Assembly (NCBI GenBank): GCA_025998735.1
Contig: BNWJ01000001.1
Location: forward strand, 1 to 62,882
Reading direction: 5' to 3'
From: Alphaproteobacteria bacterium
Lineage (GTDB): Bacteria > Pseudomonadota > Alphaproteobacteria > UBA3830
Length of the DNA: 62,882 nt
The number at the start of each line of letters is the position of its first letter. Position 1 is the first letter of the stretch. Positions 51,635 through 60,188 of the stretch are shown one piece after another. Position numbers and translations under genes: made by a program. The notes beneath the pieces were generated by a model. The model was not told the DNA's origin. It searched no databases and worked only from the letters and a program-made list of their open reading frames with translations.

Positions 51635-52503
51635 TATATTAGACCCACTTTTTTCATAACCTCATCTATTTTTGCTTTTAACTGGTCATCAATTGGAGAT
51701 AGAGGATCTCTCAGTTCGTTTTGCACATATCCCAGACGACTAAGTGCATACTTCACCGGAGCAGGATTTGGAGCATCAAACATGACAGAATGCAGAGGAG
51801 CAATCATATCCCTCGATGCAGCGAATCTTTCCATTTCTCCTTTTTTTAGAGCCTGATACATCGTCGTGCAAATTTCCGGAGCAACGTTTGCACTCACGGA
51901 AATTATCCCATCCGCTCCAAGCGCAATTGCTCCGCAGGCAGTGGTGTCATCTCCAGCGATAAACGAAAACCCTTCCTTTAGTTGCAGTCTCCAGGAGCTG
52001 AATACGGACAAATCGGATCCACACTCTTTGATGGCAGCGATATTCTCCAGCTCAGATAACCTTTTTAATGTATCAAAAGCAATACTGGATCCAACTCTAG
52101 ATGGATTATTGTACAAAATCAACTTTTTAGATGTTGATGTGCTAAGTTTTTCAAAATGAGTGTATATCTGCTGCTGAGACGGCTTAATGTAGTATGGACA
52201 TATGCACAGAAAACCATCGACACTATCTTCTGTGTTTTTCATCAAGTCCAAACAATTGTGCGTCGCAGATTCTATAACGCCTGCCACAATCTTCGCCTTT
52301 CCGTCTATGATTTTAGCAACTCTCGTTATGATATCTATCTTTTCTGCCTGTGATAACGACAACGTTTCTCCGGTAGAACCACATACAACTATACCGGAAA
52401 TTCCAGAACTTATCAGGTGATTTATATATTTCTCCAATGACCTAAAATCTACTTTTCCATCAGCAAAAGGAGTTACAACAGCTGCAAAATGACCGCTAAA
52501 CAT
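51634..52503 (-). CDS. dapA: 4-hydroxy-tetrahydrodipicolinate synthase
   Basis: Condenses aspartate semialdehyde with pyruvate, first step of lysine and diaminopimelate synthesis for the cell wall. 289 residues: GIVVCGSTGETLSLSQAEK, LILYNNPSRVG with the catalytic Tyr, IAAIKECGSDLS with the Schiff-base Lys, and FIAGDDTTACGAIALGADG. Family length. Upstream of smpB in a two-gene operon. Confidence 0.95.
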   Translation of the reverse strand: MFSGHFAAVVTPFADGKVDFRSLEKYINHLISSGISGIVVCGSTGETLSLSQAEKIDIITRVAKIIDGKAKIVAGVIESATHNCLDLMKNTEDSVDGFLCICPYYIKPSQQQIYTHFEKLSTSTSKKLILYNNPSRVGSSIAFDTLKRLSELENIAAIKECGSDLSVFSSWRLQLKEGFSFIAGDDTTACGAIALGADGIISVSANVAPEICTTMYQALKKGEMERFAASRDMIAPLHSVMFDAPNPAPVKYALSRLGYVQNELRDPLSPIDDQLKAKIDEVMKKVGLI

Positions 52504-52692
52504 TTTATCCCTCTCTATTTAAGTGAAATCCAAAACCCCATGTACAACAGACACTATAATTTAGCCACAAAAAAGTATATATATGCTTAACTACTTCAAT
52601 AAAGATTATAAATTGTTATGCTGCGATATCAATCTTCTCGATTTGAAACAGATCTGTGTATAATTGCATCTTAGCATGTAGGGTAATGAAAA

Positions 52693-53265
52693 ATGGGAAT
52701 AAGAATTATCGCTGGAAAACACAAGGGACTCCACATTGACGCTCCACGCTCTGCAAGGCCTACGTTATCTCGCTTTCGGGAATCTATTTTCGATATTTTA
52801 GAATCGTTTCAAATTGACCGTGAATTTGGTGAGTTTTTTAGTGGAAAAATAGTTCTCGATTGCTTTGCCGGATCAGGAGCATTGGGGTTGGAAGCCATTT
52901 CTCGAGGAGCATCACATGCGTATTTTGTTGATCGAGATAGAAGTGCCATATCTGTTTTGCACTCGAATGTTAATAAATTAAATACTCAGGAAAACAGTGC
53001 GATTATTTTTTCTGATATAGATAAGCTGAAATTTTCGAAGAAAAATCAATGTTGTAATGTGGCGTTTTTGGATCCACCGTATTTCGAAAACATATCTATA
53101 AAGCGTACTGTCGAACATCTTTCGGATGTTGGTTGGATATCTGAAAAAACAATACTTGTTATTGAGCAACACATTCATTCAAAGGATTCCCTGGATTTTA
53201 TAGAAAAAATAAAATCAAAAACCATTAATAATTCCATCTTTACCATTGGCGTTTTTAACCAATAG
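52693..53265 (+). CDS. rsmD: 16S rRNA (guanine966-N2)-methyltransferase RsmD
   Basis: 190 residues. GIRIIAGKHKGLHIDAPRSA, then SAM motif VLDCFAGSGALGLEAISRGA and catalytic FLDPPYF. A typical RsmD fold and length. Divergent from dapA and 43 bases ahead of the FlbD-like gene. Confidence 0.93.
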   Translation: MGIRIIAGKHKGLHIDAPRSARPTLSRFRESIFDILESFQIDREFGEFFSGKIVLDCFAGSGALGLEAISRGASHAYFVDRDRSAISVLHSNVNKLNTQENSAIIFSDIDKLKFSKKNQCCNVAFLDPPYFENISIKRTVEHLSDVGWISEKTILVIEQHIHSKDSLDFIEKIKSKTINNSIFTIGVFNQ

Positions 53266-53267
53266 TT

Positions 53268-53290
53268 AACGAAGCGATGCTAGCTTCGTT
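53268..53290 (+). other. Hairpin between rsmD and the FlbD-like gene
   Basis: AACGAAGC, 7-base loop, GCTTCGTT: perfect 8-bp stem starting three bases after the rsmD stop and ending 18 bases before the next ATG. No T-run, so not a standard terminator. May separate or tune translation of the downstream regulator. Confidence 0.5.
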
Positions 53291-53308
53291 GCATGAGGTG
53301 GTTTTGAA

Positions 53309-54517
53309 ATGCATATAATCGTTATTGGTGAAAAATTAGAAGACTATTTATTTGAAATCATAAGATTATCGAATAATCTTGGTTGTGAAGTCAAATTTTT
53401 TAAGAAGAATTGTAATATCCCATTAAACGAGAAAGATATTATTGTAATCGAGAGCAGATTGGCCAATATATTTTCGTGTGACATACAAAATCATGTTATT
53501 TCAGTTACTTCTACTACAGGTTATAAAAAAACTTTTTTAAATGAAACGATTGTTGGCTTGGCTCAGATGCACGAGATACATAAAATAATGGAAAAAATAG
53601 TCAGTGATCTCATGTGGCCCATAGCATCCGATATGTCTACCATAAAAATATTCCAATTGGCCAAAAAAATCGCACCAACAGACGCAACTGTATTAATTAC
53701 AGGAGAAACCGGGACGGGAAAAGAAGTGGTTGCAAAGTATATTCATGGCAATAGCGATCGTGCAAACAAAAGCTTTGTGGCGATAAATTGCGCTGCCATT
53801 CCGGATCAACTGCTGGAATCCGAGCTATTCGGTCATGAAAGAGGCGCGTTTACAAATGCATTTCAAAAGAGAATAGGAAAATTTCAGGAAGCTAACTTTG
53901 GAACAATTCTTTTGGATGAAATAAGTGAAATGTCCTTACTACTGCAAGCAAAATTACTGCGTATTATTCAGGAACGGGAAATGTCGCCTTTGGGAAGTAA
54001 TTCGAATGTGAAATTGGATGTGCGTATTATAGCCACCAGCAATAAAAATCTGAAACAAGCGGTTGTTAATGGAACTTTTCGCGAGGATTTGTTCTACAGA
54101 TTGAATGTCATAAACATAAATATCCCCAAACTTGCTGATAGAGTAGATGATATCATACCTCTTGCTAAATTTTTCTGCAGAAAGTACTCGAACGGCAGTA
54201 AAGCACTTTCACTTAATGCTCAGCAGTTTTTGCGTTCTGAGAAATGGAACGGAAACATTCGGGAATTGGAAAACGTTGTGCAGAGAAGCGTTCTTTTATC
54301 TTCTAACGATGTTTTGGATGAAAAAGACATCATTCTGGATACAATTAGCCGAAATACTAATGATAATTTTTATAAACCAAAAACTCTCGAACAAACTGAA
54401 AAAGAAGTAATTCTCGAAACGTTGCAAAGATTCCACGGAAACAAAACACAAATGGCGGAATCACTTGGAATATCAGTAAAAACACTAAGAAATAAAATAA
54501 ATCTGTACGAACGTTAG
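53309..54517 (+). CDS. FlbD-like sigma54-type AAA+ transcription activator with altered GAFTGA loop
   Basis: 402 residues. The N-terminal 100 residues resemble a degenerate receiver without the phospho-acceptor pocket. Central AAA+ domain: Walker A ITGETGTGKEVVAKYIH, INCAAIPDQLLESELFGHER, then GAFTNA (Asn183) in place of GAFTGA, Walker B ILLDEISEM, and the FlbD-like stretch RIGKFQEANFGT. C-terminal Fis-type helix-turn-helix GNKTQMAESLGISVKTLRNK. In Caulobacter FlbD controls flagellar genes; no flagellar gene is here. GAGGTGG lies before the ATG. Confidence 0.82.
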   Translation: MHIIVIGEKLEDYLFEIIRLSNNLGCEVKFFKKNCNIPLNEKDIIVIESRLANIFSCDIQNHVISVTSTTGYKKTFLNETIVGLAQMHEIHKIMEKIVSDLMWPIASDMSTIKIFQLAKKIAPTDATVLITGETGTGKEVVAKYIHGNSDRANKSFVAINCAAIPDQLLESELFGHERGAFTNAFQKRIGKFQEANFGTILLDEISEMSLLLQAKLLRIIQEREMSPLGSNSNVKLDVRIIATSNKNLKQAVVNGTFREDLFYRLNVININIPKLADRVDDIIPLAKFFCRKYSNGSKALSLNAQQFLRSEKWNGNIRELENVVQRSVLLSSNDVLDEKDIILDTISRNTNDNFYKPKTLEQTEKEVILETLQRFHGNKTQMAESLGISVKTLRNKINLYER

Positions 54518-54550
54518 AGAAACCAAGCGAGATTTTGATAAAGCAATGAA

Positions 54551-55303
54551 TTAATCAGCTGTATATTTGAATTTCTCGTATTCTGTTGCTATATCGCTGT
54601 CCTTTGCCTCTTTTTTTCTGCGAAACACACCGAGCGTGTCCACACGGTCTACAACATCAACGTACTTAAGTATCGAATGATAATGTTCCCGATTCCAAAA
54701 ATCGTGCACCATTATGATCGTATCCGGCTTTGTGTTCAATAGCACCGAAAGAATGCAAGCAACTCGAAATCTCCCATCGACAAGAACAAGATCGCTGTTC
54801 TTCGCGTCCTCTATAGAAAACACGCTTGATGAATAGTTTGGATATCTTGCACGTCCTGAGCTGTCTTCAGGCCATCCCCAACCTTTTATTTTACCTATAT
54901 CTACATGATGGAGGGACAATCGTACCGAATTCTCGTTGTTCTTTATAACAGGGAAATCAGCTACCATATGATCGAACCACTCTTTGCTTGAATCAACGCT
55001 AATGACAGGAACACCGAAATACATCAAAGCTGCAATCGTTGATCCTCCACTACCAAACTCAAGATAACGTGTAGCATCGCTGAGATATTTCTTGAACATA
55101 TTCCTCTCATTGAAACTCATAATCCACGTAAAATTTTCATACAATGCAGAAAGAACACGGGAGTTAGGAGGAATGCCAGATTTAAGAAGAATGCGTGATT
55201 TAGGAAGAACGCTGGGTTTGTGAGAACAAGCTGGCTCCGTTGCTACCGCAAGAGAGCATACACCAAAGACTAACACCGAAACAGTTGCAATCAGTTTTTT
55301 CAT
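54551..55303 (-). CDS. Exported protein with a class I methyltransferase-like fold
   Basis: 250 residues from the second of two adjacent ATGs (GGAG 7 bases before). Signal peptide MKKLIATVSVLVFGVCSLAV followed by ATEPACSHKP. The body has the SAM-binding pattern: RYLEFGSGGSTIAALMYFGV (motif I), VISVDSSKEWFDHM (motif II), DLVLVDGRFRVACILSVL and IIMVHDFWNREHY. Such domains normally act in the cytoplasm on SAM, so an exported version is odd; it may modify host molecules or have lost methyl transfer. A close cytoplasmic relative could not be compared here. Confidence 0.65.
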   Translation of the reverse strand: MKKLIATVSVLVFGVCSLAVATEPACSHKPSVLPKSRILLKSGIPPNSRVLSALYENFTWIMSFNERNMFKKYLSDATRYLEFGSGGSTIAALMYFGVPVISVDSSKEWFDHMVADFPVIKNNENSVRLSLHHVDIGKIKGWGWPEDSSGRARYPNYSSSVFSIEDAKNSDLVLVDGRFRVACILSVLLNTKPDTIIMVHDFWNREHYHSILKYVDVVDRVDTLGVFRRKKEAKDSDIATEYEKFKYTAD

Positions 55304-55323
55304 CATTTTCTCCAAACTTTCAT

Positions 55324-55400
55324 TGTCCGGGGCGAGAGGATTTGAACCTCCGACATCTTACTCCCAAAACGAGCTCGCTACCGGACTGCGCCACACCACG
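55324..55400 (-). tRNA. tRNA-Pro (UGG), degenerate
   Basis: The complement follows a tRNA-Pro plan: D region GGCGCAGTCCGGTAGCGA, anticodon loop TTTTGGGA (anticodon TGG), T arm GGAGG-TTCAAAT-CCTCT. The acceptor CGTGGTG/CGCCCCG has a T-C mismatch; the anticodon stem CTCGT/GTAAG has a mismatch and two wobbles. The 3' end reads GACA instead of ACCA. Possibly functional after repair by CCA-adding enzyme, or a decaying copy. Confidence 0.75.
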
Positions 55401-55900
55401 CCCATATCTAACGCTAGACTAATGACAATAACATTTCAATATAAATTATTGCAATAACATGCGGTTATTTTGTAAAATTTTAATAAAATCACCTCTATCA
55501 ATCAATTAAAATTCCAACACAAAAAACGGTTATGATGTATCCTTAAGGCGTAAAAAGCGCTTATCATCACGACCGATTCACATTCACCACGCAAACGAAG
55601 CGATTTTTCAGCGCATCCGACAAAAGAGGCCAAAGTTACACACGAGCCTAGATGAAGCCGCTCAAAATTGCGCCAAAGCCGCAGGTCACCATCTACGTAC
55701 AATCCCCGGCGAAGCCAAGAATCCACGCGTTCCCCGACGCGGCGCACCAAGGACGAAGAACAATGAAATCATGTGCTCCTTAGGAACAGTAAAGAAATAA
55801 CTCGAACAAATTATTTAAACAGCACGCAGAGACTCCGTGCTTTAAAGAAAAAACCTGCCCATGTTATTCCTTAGCTAATCCTTAAAGCGTCATTACTTAC
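55401..55900. other. 500-base gap with an open frame lacking a start
   Basis: A + strand frame open from about 55510 to a stop near 55800 reads SLDEAAQNCAKAAGHHLRTI and PGEAKNPRVPRRGAPRTK but has no start codon. The GC-rich stretch 55660-55770 stands out from the AT-rich flanks. No family recognised; possible gene remnant. Confidence 0.3.
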
Positions 55901-56377
55901 TTATCTTGCGATGACTCTCGATCTCCCTTTATGGTCAACGATCAGCAGAGCCAGTTGTCCAACACTTAGAGGAGCATCCATTCCTTGTACAACGGTTTTC
56001 AACTTACCGGAGTTAAGTCTTACGATATATTCCAATCCATCTTGTGATTTCAATGCTTTTTCCGCCATTGCTCCACCAACGGCACCCAGAACAGCGCCTG
56101 CGGCACCAGTAGCATATCGAGCATTTCCGCCACCGATTTGGGCTCCAGCTAACCCTCCGATAAGGCCTCCAGCCAATGCGCCAGTCTTATTATCTTCCAG
56201 GTAGTCGCCTTCTTCGACCGCGACTTTACGCACTTTTACGACTACGCATTCGTAGGTATCGTTTGTCGCTCCTATTTTTCTCGCATCATAACTTGAGGAT
56301 GAGATGTTTCTGGCACATCCTGAAATAATCACAACCAACCCACATAAAGCAATCGATAAAAGTAAAACCTTCTTCAT
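55901..56377 (-). CDS. Glycine-zipper outer-membrane lipoprotein (17-kDa antigen/SlyB type)
   Basis: 158 residues from ATG 56377 (GGAGAGAG upstream). Lipoprotein signal peptide MKKVLLLSIALCGLVVIISGC with lipobox ISGC. A glycine-zipper region GALAGGLIGGLAGAQIGGGN and GAAGAVLGAVGGAMAEKAL, the Rick_17kDa_Anti pattern. A C-terminal domain (EYIVRLNSGKLKTVVQG) of beta strands follows. Likely an outer-membrane structural lipoprotein, surface-exposed in Rickettsia relatives. Confidence 0.9.
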   Translation of the reverse strand: MKKVLLLSIALCGLVVIISGCARNISSSSYDARKIGATNDTYECVVVKVRKVAVEEGDYLEDNKTGALAGGLIGGLAGAQIGGGNARYATGAAGAVLGAVGGAMAEKALKSQDGLEYIVRLNSGKLKTVVQGMDAPLSVGQLALLIVDHKGRSRVIAR

Positions 56378-56550
56378 AATAATAACTCTCTCCATATCAT
56401 AAGTAAAAAAACAAGACACGTCTGGAGTGTACTTTAAATGAGTGCAAAAGTCAAGAGAATAATTGGTGGTACCGCGAACGATCTATCTATCATGGTTGAC
56501 TACAATTATGCTAGGGTTATCGCCTGGGGTTTTATGGGTACATCAAAGCT

Positions 56551-57498
56551 ATGATTATTCTTGAGTTTGAAAAAATAATTTTTGAATTGGACGCAAAGAT
56601 AAAAGAACTGAAAAATCTCGACACCAAAGATTTAAAAATGATAGAAGAGATCAAACGCATTGAATCAAAACAGAAAAAACTCCTAAAAAAGATATACTCA
56701 GAGCTATCTCCTTGGGAAAAGGTTCTGGTAGCAAGACATCAGGAGCGTCCAAAAACATCGGATTATGTCAGCATTCTTGTGGATGACTTTGTTCCGCTTG
56801 CAGGAGATCGAACCTTTGGCAATGATCTTGCAATTACGGCTGGCATCGGAAGATTTAAAGGCGTGTCGGTCGCGGTTCTCGGACATGAAAAAGGAAAAGA
56901 CACCGAAGAAAGAATTAAACATAACTTCGGTATGCCACATCCGGAAGGCTACAGAAAAGCGTGTCGTCTCATGGATCTGGCGGACAAATTTAATCTGCCT
57001 CTAATTACTTTCATAGATACTGCTGGCGCATATCCGGGGGTTGGAGCCGAAGAGCGTGGACAGGCAGAGGCCATAGCCAAATGCATAGAAAGAGCATTGA
57101 AATTCAAAGGCCCAATAATTGCAACGATAATCGGCGAAGGAGGATCCGGCGGAGCTGTAGCTCTTGCCGTAGCTAATACGATTTTAATGCTGGAACACTC
57201 TATTTATTCGGTGATTTCTCCGGAAGGATGTGCATCCATTCTCTACAGGGCTCCGGAAAAAGCAATGGATGCAGCAAATGCATTGAAACTTACAGCTCAG
57301 GATCTTCTGAAGTTCAAAATGATAGATGGCATTATAAATGAACCGCTGGGGGGAGCACATCGTGATCCAGACTTTATAATAAAAGCAGTTGGAGAAAAAA
57401 TAAAAGCATCGCTTCTGTCCTTATCGAATGCCGGCAATCTGAAGGACCATAGAAGCAATAAGTTCTTGGATTTGTGTCGAAATTATGGGGAGCAGTGA
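56551..57498 (+). CDS. accA: Acetyl-CoA carboxylase carboxyltransferase alpha subunit
   Basis: First committed step of fatty acid synthesis, together with AccD. 315 residues. N-terminal coiled coil FEKIIFELDAKIKELKNL, then WEKVLVARHQERPKTSDYV, GFMPHPEGYRKA-type GMPHPEGYRKACRLMDLADK, TFIDTAGAYPGVGAEERGQAEAIA and IGEGGSGGAVAL. All family-typical. Divergent from the lipoprotein gene. Its stop is followed immediately by R1. Confidence 0.95.
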   Translation: MIILEFEKIIFELDAKIKELKNLDTKDLKMIEEIKRIESKQKKLLKKIYSELSPWEKVLVARHQERPKTSDYVSILVDDFVPLAGDRTFGNDLAITAGIGRFKGVSVAVLGHEKGKDTEERIKHNFGMPHPEGYRKACRLMDLADKFNLPLITFIDTAGAYPGVGAEERGQAEAIAKCIERALKFKGPIIATIIGEGGSGGAVALAVANTILMLEHSIYSVISPEGCASILYRAPEKAMDAANALKLTAQDLLKFKMIDGIINEPLGGAHRDPDFIIKAVGEKIKASLLSLSNAGNLKDHRSNKFLDLCRNYGEQ

Positions 57499-57560
57499 TT
57501 GCATCACACGCATTTGATGCTTCGCTACAGCAGAGTGGTACCACCGTTACGTTGGTTGGT
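57499..57560 (+). repeat. R1 repeat directly after the accA stop codon
   Basis: TTGCATCACACGCATTTGAT, GTGGTACCAC palindrome, then CGTTACGTTGG, a worn core. It fills the space up to the ribosome binding site of the next transporter. Confidence 0.55.
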
Positions 57561-57577
57561 GATAAGTGGAGAAACGA

Positions 57578-58825
57578 ATGATAGAAGTAAATAAAAAATA
57601 CGGAACGATATTGGGAGCAGTTGGAAATGTATTGGTCTGGTATAATTTTGGCCTACTAATGCCATTTTTAGTTGTTATAGCCAAGAATTTTTTCTCCATT
57701 GGAAATCCGGAATTTTATTCAGTTATAAGCTTGCTGGCCGTATCGGTTGGATTATTCCTTCGCCCTGTAGGATCTGCTATTTTCGGTCCCATTGGTGACA
57801 AAATTGGTCGTCAACGCGCCATCTCTCTCTCCATACTCCTGATGGCCGTTCCAACCATATGCATGGGACTATTGCCGAACTCCAATGCATGTGGAATTTA
57901 TGCGCCCATAATATTCGTTTTTCTGCGTTGTTTGCAGGGCATATCCATGGGAGGAGAGTACACGGCAGCGATGGTGCATCTTGTGGAACTAGCTCCAAAA
58001 AATCGAAGAGGATTCTACGGATGTTTCAGCGACGCCGGATGTCAGATAGGCGTTCTACTGGCCGGACAAGCGCTGTTCACCCTCTATCTATTCTTTACGG
58101 AGGAAGAAATCTATAGCTTTGCCTGGAGATATCCATTTTTGCTAGCGATTCTCCTAGTGCCATTTGCATTTATTACCGTAAAAGAAGAGGAGTGCAAAGA
58201 AAAGGCTGCGCCACAAGAGCCAAAACCATCTGTGACCAGCTCGTTGATAAAGTATAAAAAAGAAATAATATGCGCAATCGCCATAACGTCCTTCAGTGCC
58301 ATTGGATTCTACACTCTACTAACATTTTTCCCATATTATTTTGTGAGAGAAGGATTCCTAACACTGCAAGAGGCCACCAAATGCACTATGTATGCGAACA
58401 TCGTCATTACGATTATAATTTTCTGTTGTGGATATCTCTCTGACATATTCAAGCGGAAGCCGTTTCTCATAGCCGGCATGATCGGAGTCCCATTGTCCGT
58501 GTACTATATGTTTCTGTCCAGTGGAAAATCATTTGCTTTTCTAATGATCATGAATGTGGTATATGGCATATTCCTAGGAATGTACTATTCCTGCAGAGCG
58601 GCGTTTTTCTCAGAAGCATTTCCAAGACATGTGCGATGCACGGCAGTGTCGCTGTCACTCAGTTTAGCTCAGGCGATCTTCGGTGGATCGTCAACCCTGA
58701 TAATGAACTACATTATGTCCATCTCGGAGAATTTAGCCATACTTCCCATAACAGTTGTGGCAATCGGCGGAATTGTCGCTGTCCTAATGATACAGGATAG
58801 AACTGGAAAAGAACTCATCGAATAA
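57578..58825 (+). CDS. MFS transporter, metabolite:H+ symporter (ProP-like) family
   Basis: 415 residues from ATG 57578 with GGAGA upstream (a GTG at 57566 is within that site). 12 helices: GNVLVWYNFGLLMPFLVVIA, AVSVGLFLRPVGSAIFGPIG, DKIGRQRAISLSILLM and FLRCLQGISMGGEYTAA. The first-helix E of the usual GNxLEWYDF is Val and D is Asn, unlike the copy at 9750, so substrate or coupling may differ. Same family as that gene but clearly diverged. Follows an R1 repeat. Confidence 0.87.
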   Translation: MIEVNKKYGTILGAVGNVLVWYNFGLLMPFLVVIAKNFFSIGNPEFYSVISLLAVSVGLFLRPVGSAIFGPIGDKIGRQRAISLSILLMAVPTICMGLLPNSNACGIYAPIIFVFLRCLQGISMGGEYTAAMVHLVELAPKNRRGFYGCFSDAGCQIGVLLAGQALFTLYLFFTEEEIYSFAWRYPFLLAILLVPFAFITVKEEECKEKAAPQEPKPSVTSSLIKYKKEIICAIAITSFSAIGFYTLLTFFPYYFVREGFLTLQEATKCTMYANIVITIIIFCCGYLSDIFKRKPFLIAGMIGVPLSVYYMFLSSGKSFAFLMIMNVVYGIFLGMYYSCRAAFFSEAFPRHVRCTAVSLSLSLAQAIFGGSSTLIMNYIMSISENLAILPITVVAIGGIVAVLMIQDRTGKELIE

Positions 58826-58835
58826 TCAAGCTCAC

Positions 58836-59020
58836 TGCCATTTCGAAATAAATTTTTTGATTATTTTTTTAAAAACACTCGACAAATACGCGCGAACATG
58901 ACATGCTATTTTCAGTAATTTTATTTATTAAGGAGAAAAACATGGAAAAAGTTACCGTATATGTTTGTTTGTTGGGCAGTGTGTGTTATTCGCTGTCGTT
59001 AAATGCTGCAGATGGAGAAA
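58836..59020 (+). repeat. Promoter-plus-signal-peptide cassette, copy 1
   Basis: About 185 bases nearly identical to 60523-60708: starts TGCCATTTCGAAATAAATTT, runs through the promoter and ribosome binding site and ends after codon 26 of the coding region. Downstream sequences are unrelated. Confidence 0.85.
58880..58908 (+). promoter_or_regulatory. Promoter of the first cassette-driven gene
   Basis: TCGACA at 58880-58885, 17 bases, CATGCT at 58903-58908. Position for position the same as TTGACA/TATGCT of the paralogous promoter at 60567, each box weakened by one T-to-C change. Confidence 0.65.
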
Positions 59021-59667
59021 TTGATCCCAAATTTGAGGTTGATAATGGACTTGGTGGCGATTCTCGCGTCGTCCATAGATTACTGCGTATGCTTCCTAAA
59101 GAGAAGATTCGAACCGTAGTTGGAACGGGTATTGTGCAGCCTGTGCCAACAGCTAACCCCTCGGGTATAGACGCAACACCTCGTTTTGACCGTATTGTTC
59201 GCCATGCTCCGGCTCAGGGAATACCACCTCGGTTGGATATAGCTGAAGCGATTCTTGGGAGCGAACACGTTGGTAAAAACAGCCGCGAAACCGCGGCGCG
59301 AACTCAGGTAGTGATGCGTCCAGCGAATGTTCGGAAATTATTGAACATAATTCCGGTTATTTGCGAGAATCTGGAACAAGTTGGAACAGAAATAACGGTG
59401 TATCGAAGGGTCGGGCTAATTAACTTGCACGGTGCTGAAGTGCTGTTAGATGCTCTGGCCCGTGGTATTGACGGCTTAAGCCCCAACGGAAAAGCGCAGG
59501 TAAGTATCATGGTACACTTTGACGTCACCAAAGATGAATTCGATAAAGAAAGAGCACTGACGGACATTAAGACCAAAGTTTACCGTCTGCTGAAACACGG
59601 TATCGCTTTGATTAGAACAGAGTTTCCGAAAGATACTAAAACAGTCTTGAATACCGGGACAACATAA
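58942..59667 (+). CDS. Secreted protein with cassette signal peptide, mature part unknown
   Basis: 241 residues from ATG 58942 (AAGGAG; an upstream in-frame ATG at 58903 lies in the promoter). Signal peptide MEKVTVYVCLLGSVCYSLSL then NAADG. Mature part: RVVHRLLRMLPKEKIRTVVG, a Pro-rich linker and a helical C-terminus (FDKERALTDIKTKVYRLLKH). No family recognised. The N-terminal 26 residues match the protein at 60630-61679, but the mature parts do not. A secreted-effector role is inference. Confidence 0.7.
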   Translation: MEKVTVYVCLLGSVCYSLSLNAADGEIDPKFEVDNGLGGDSRVVHRLLRMLPKEKIRTVVGTGIVQPVPTANPSGIDATPRFDRIVRHAPAQGIPPRLDIAEAILGSEHVGKNSRETAARTQVVMRPANVRKLLNIIPVICENLEQVGTEITVYRRVGLINLHGAEVLLDALARGIDGLSPNGKAQVSIMVHFDVTKDEFDKERALTDIKTKVYRLLKHGIALIRTEFPKDTKTVLNTGTT

Positions 59668-59881
59668 TGATAAGTACAGGAAAGAGAGGAAAGCGGAGGG
59701 TCTGGTCGTTTTGCGCGTGGCGTTTTCTGAAAAGGAGTAGCGACAAAGTTGCGGCAGAAAGAACATGCGGAGCGCTTCCGGATGACTTTAAATTCTCCAG
59801 GAAGCCGCGTTGATCCGTTTATATGAATGCCACAAACGAATAAATGGTTGTTTGTGTTATGGAAATTAAAATCAAAAAACA

Positions 59882-59910
59882 TTGACTTTGTTTATCACTA
59901 GTGATACAAT
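59882..59910 (+). promoter_or_regulatory. Promoter and palindromic operator of the toxin-antitoxin pair
   Basis: TTGACT at 59882-59887, 17 bases, TACAAT at 59905-59910. The 14-bp perfect palindrome TATCACTAGTGATA at 59893-59906 sits between and overlaps the boxes, as expected for an autoregulatory antitoxin operator. Confidence 0.75.
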
Positions 59911-59942
59911 ATGTGCTATAGTCGACTGCGGAGGAAAAACAC

Positions 59943-60188
59943 ATGGCAACCATTGAACAACGAGTGAATATTGCACTTGACGGTTCGACTTTGGGAATTA
60001 TCAAGCAGATAGCAAAGAATACGAAACAATCGATATCGAAAGTATGTGTTGATTTTATCAAAAAAAGAATTGAGGACGACGAAGACGCATATTATGTAAA
60101 ATTAATCAGCGAAATGGAAAATATCGATTCCAGGCCAAGAATTAGTTCTGAAGAAATGCATAGGCGACTTGATGAGCTACAGGATTGA
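59943..60188 (+). CDS. RelB-like antitoxin (ribbon-helix-helix type)
   Basis: 81 residues. N-terminal strand-helix-helix (ATIEQRVNIALDGSTLGIIKQIA) suits a ribbon-helix-helix DNA-binding fold. The C-terminal half (ISEMENIDSRPRISSEEMHR) is the usual flexible toxin-binding tail. GGAGG before the ATG. Overlaps the toxin gene by 17 bases. It would neutralise the toxin and repress its own promoter at the adjoining palindrome. Confidence 0.8.
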   Translation: MATIEQRVNIALDGSTLGIIKQIAKNTKQSISKVCVDFIKKRIEDDEDAYYVKLISEMENIDSRPRISSEEMHRRLDELQD

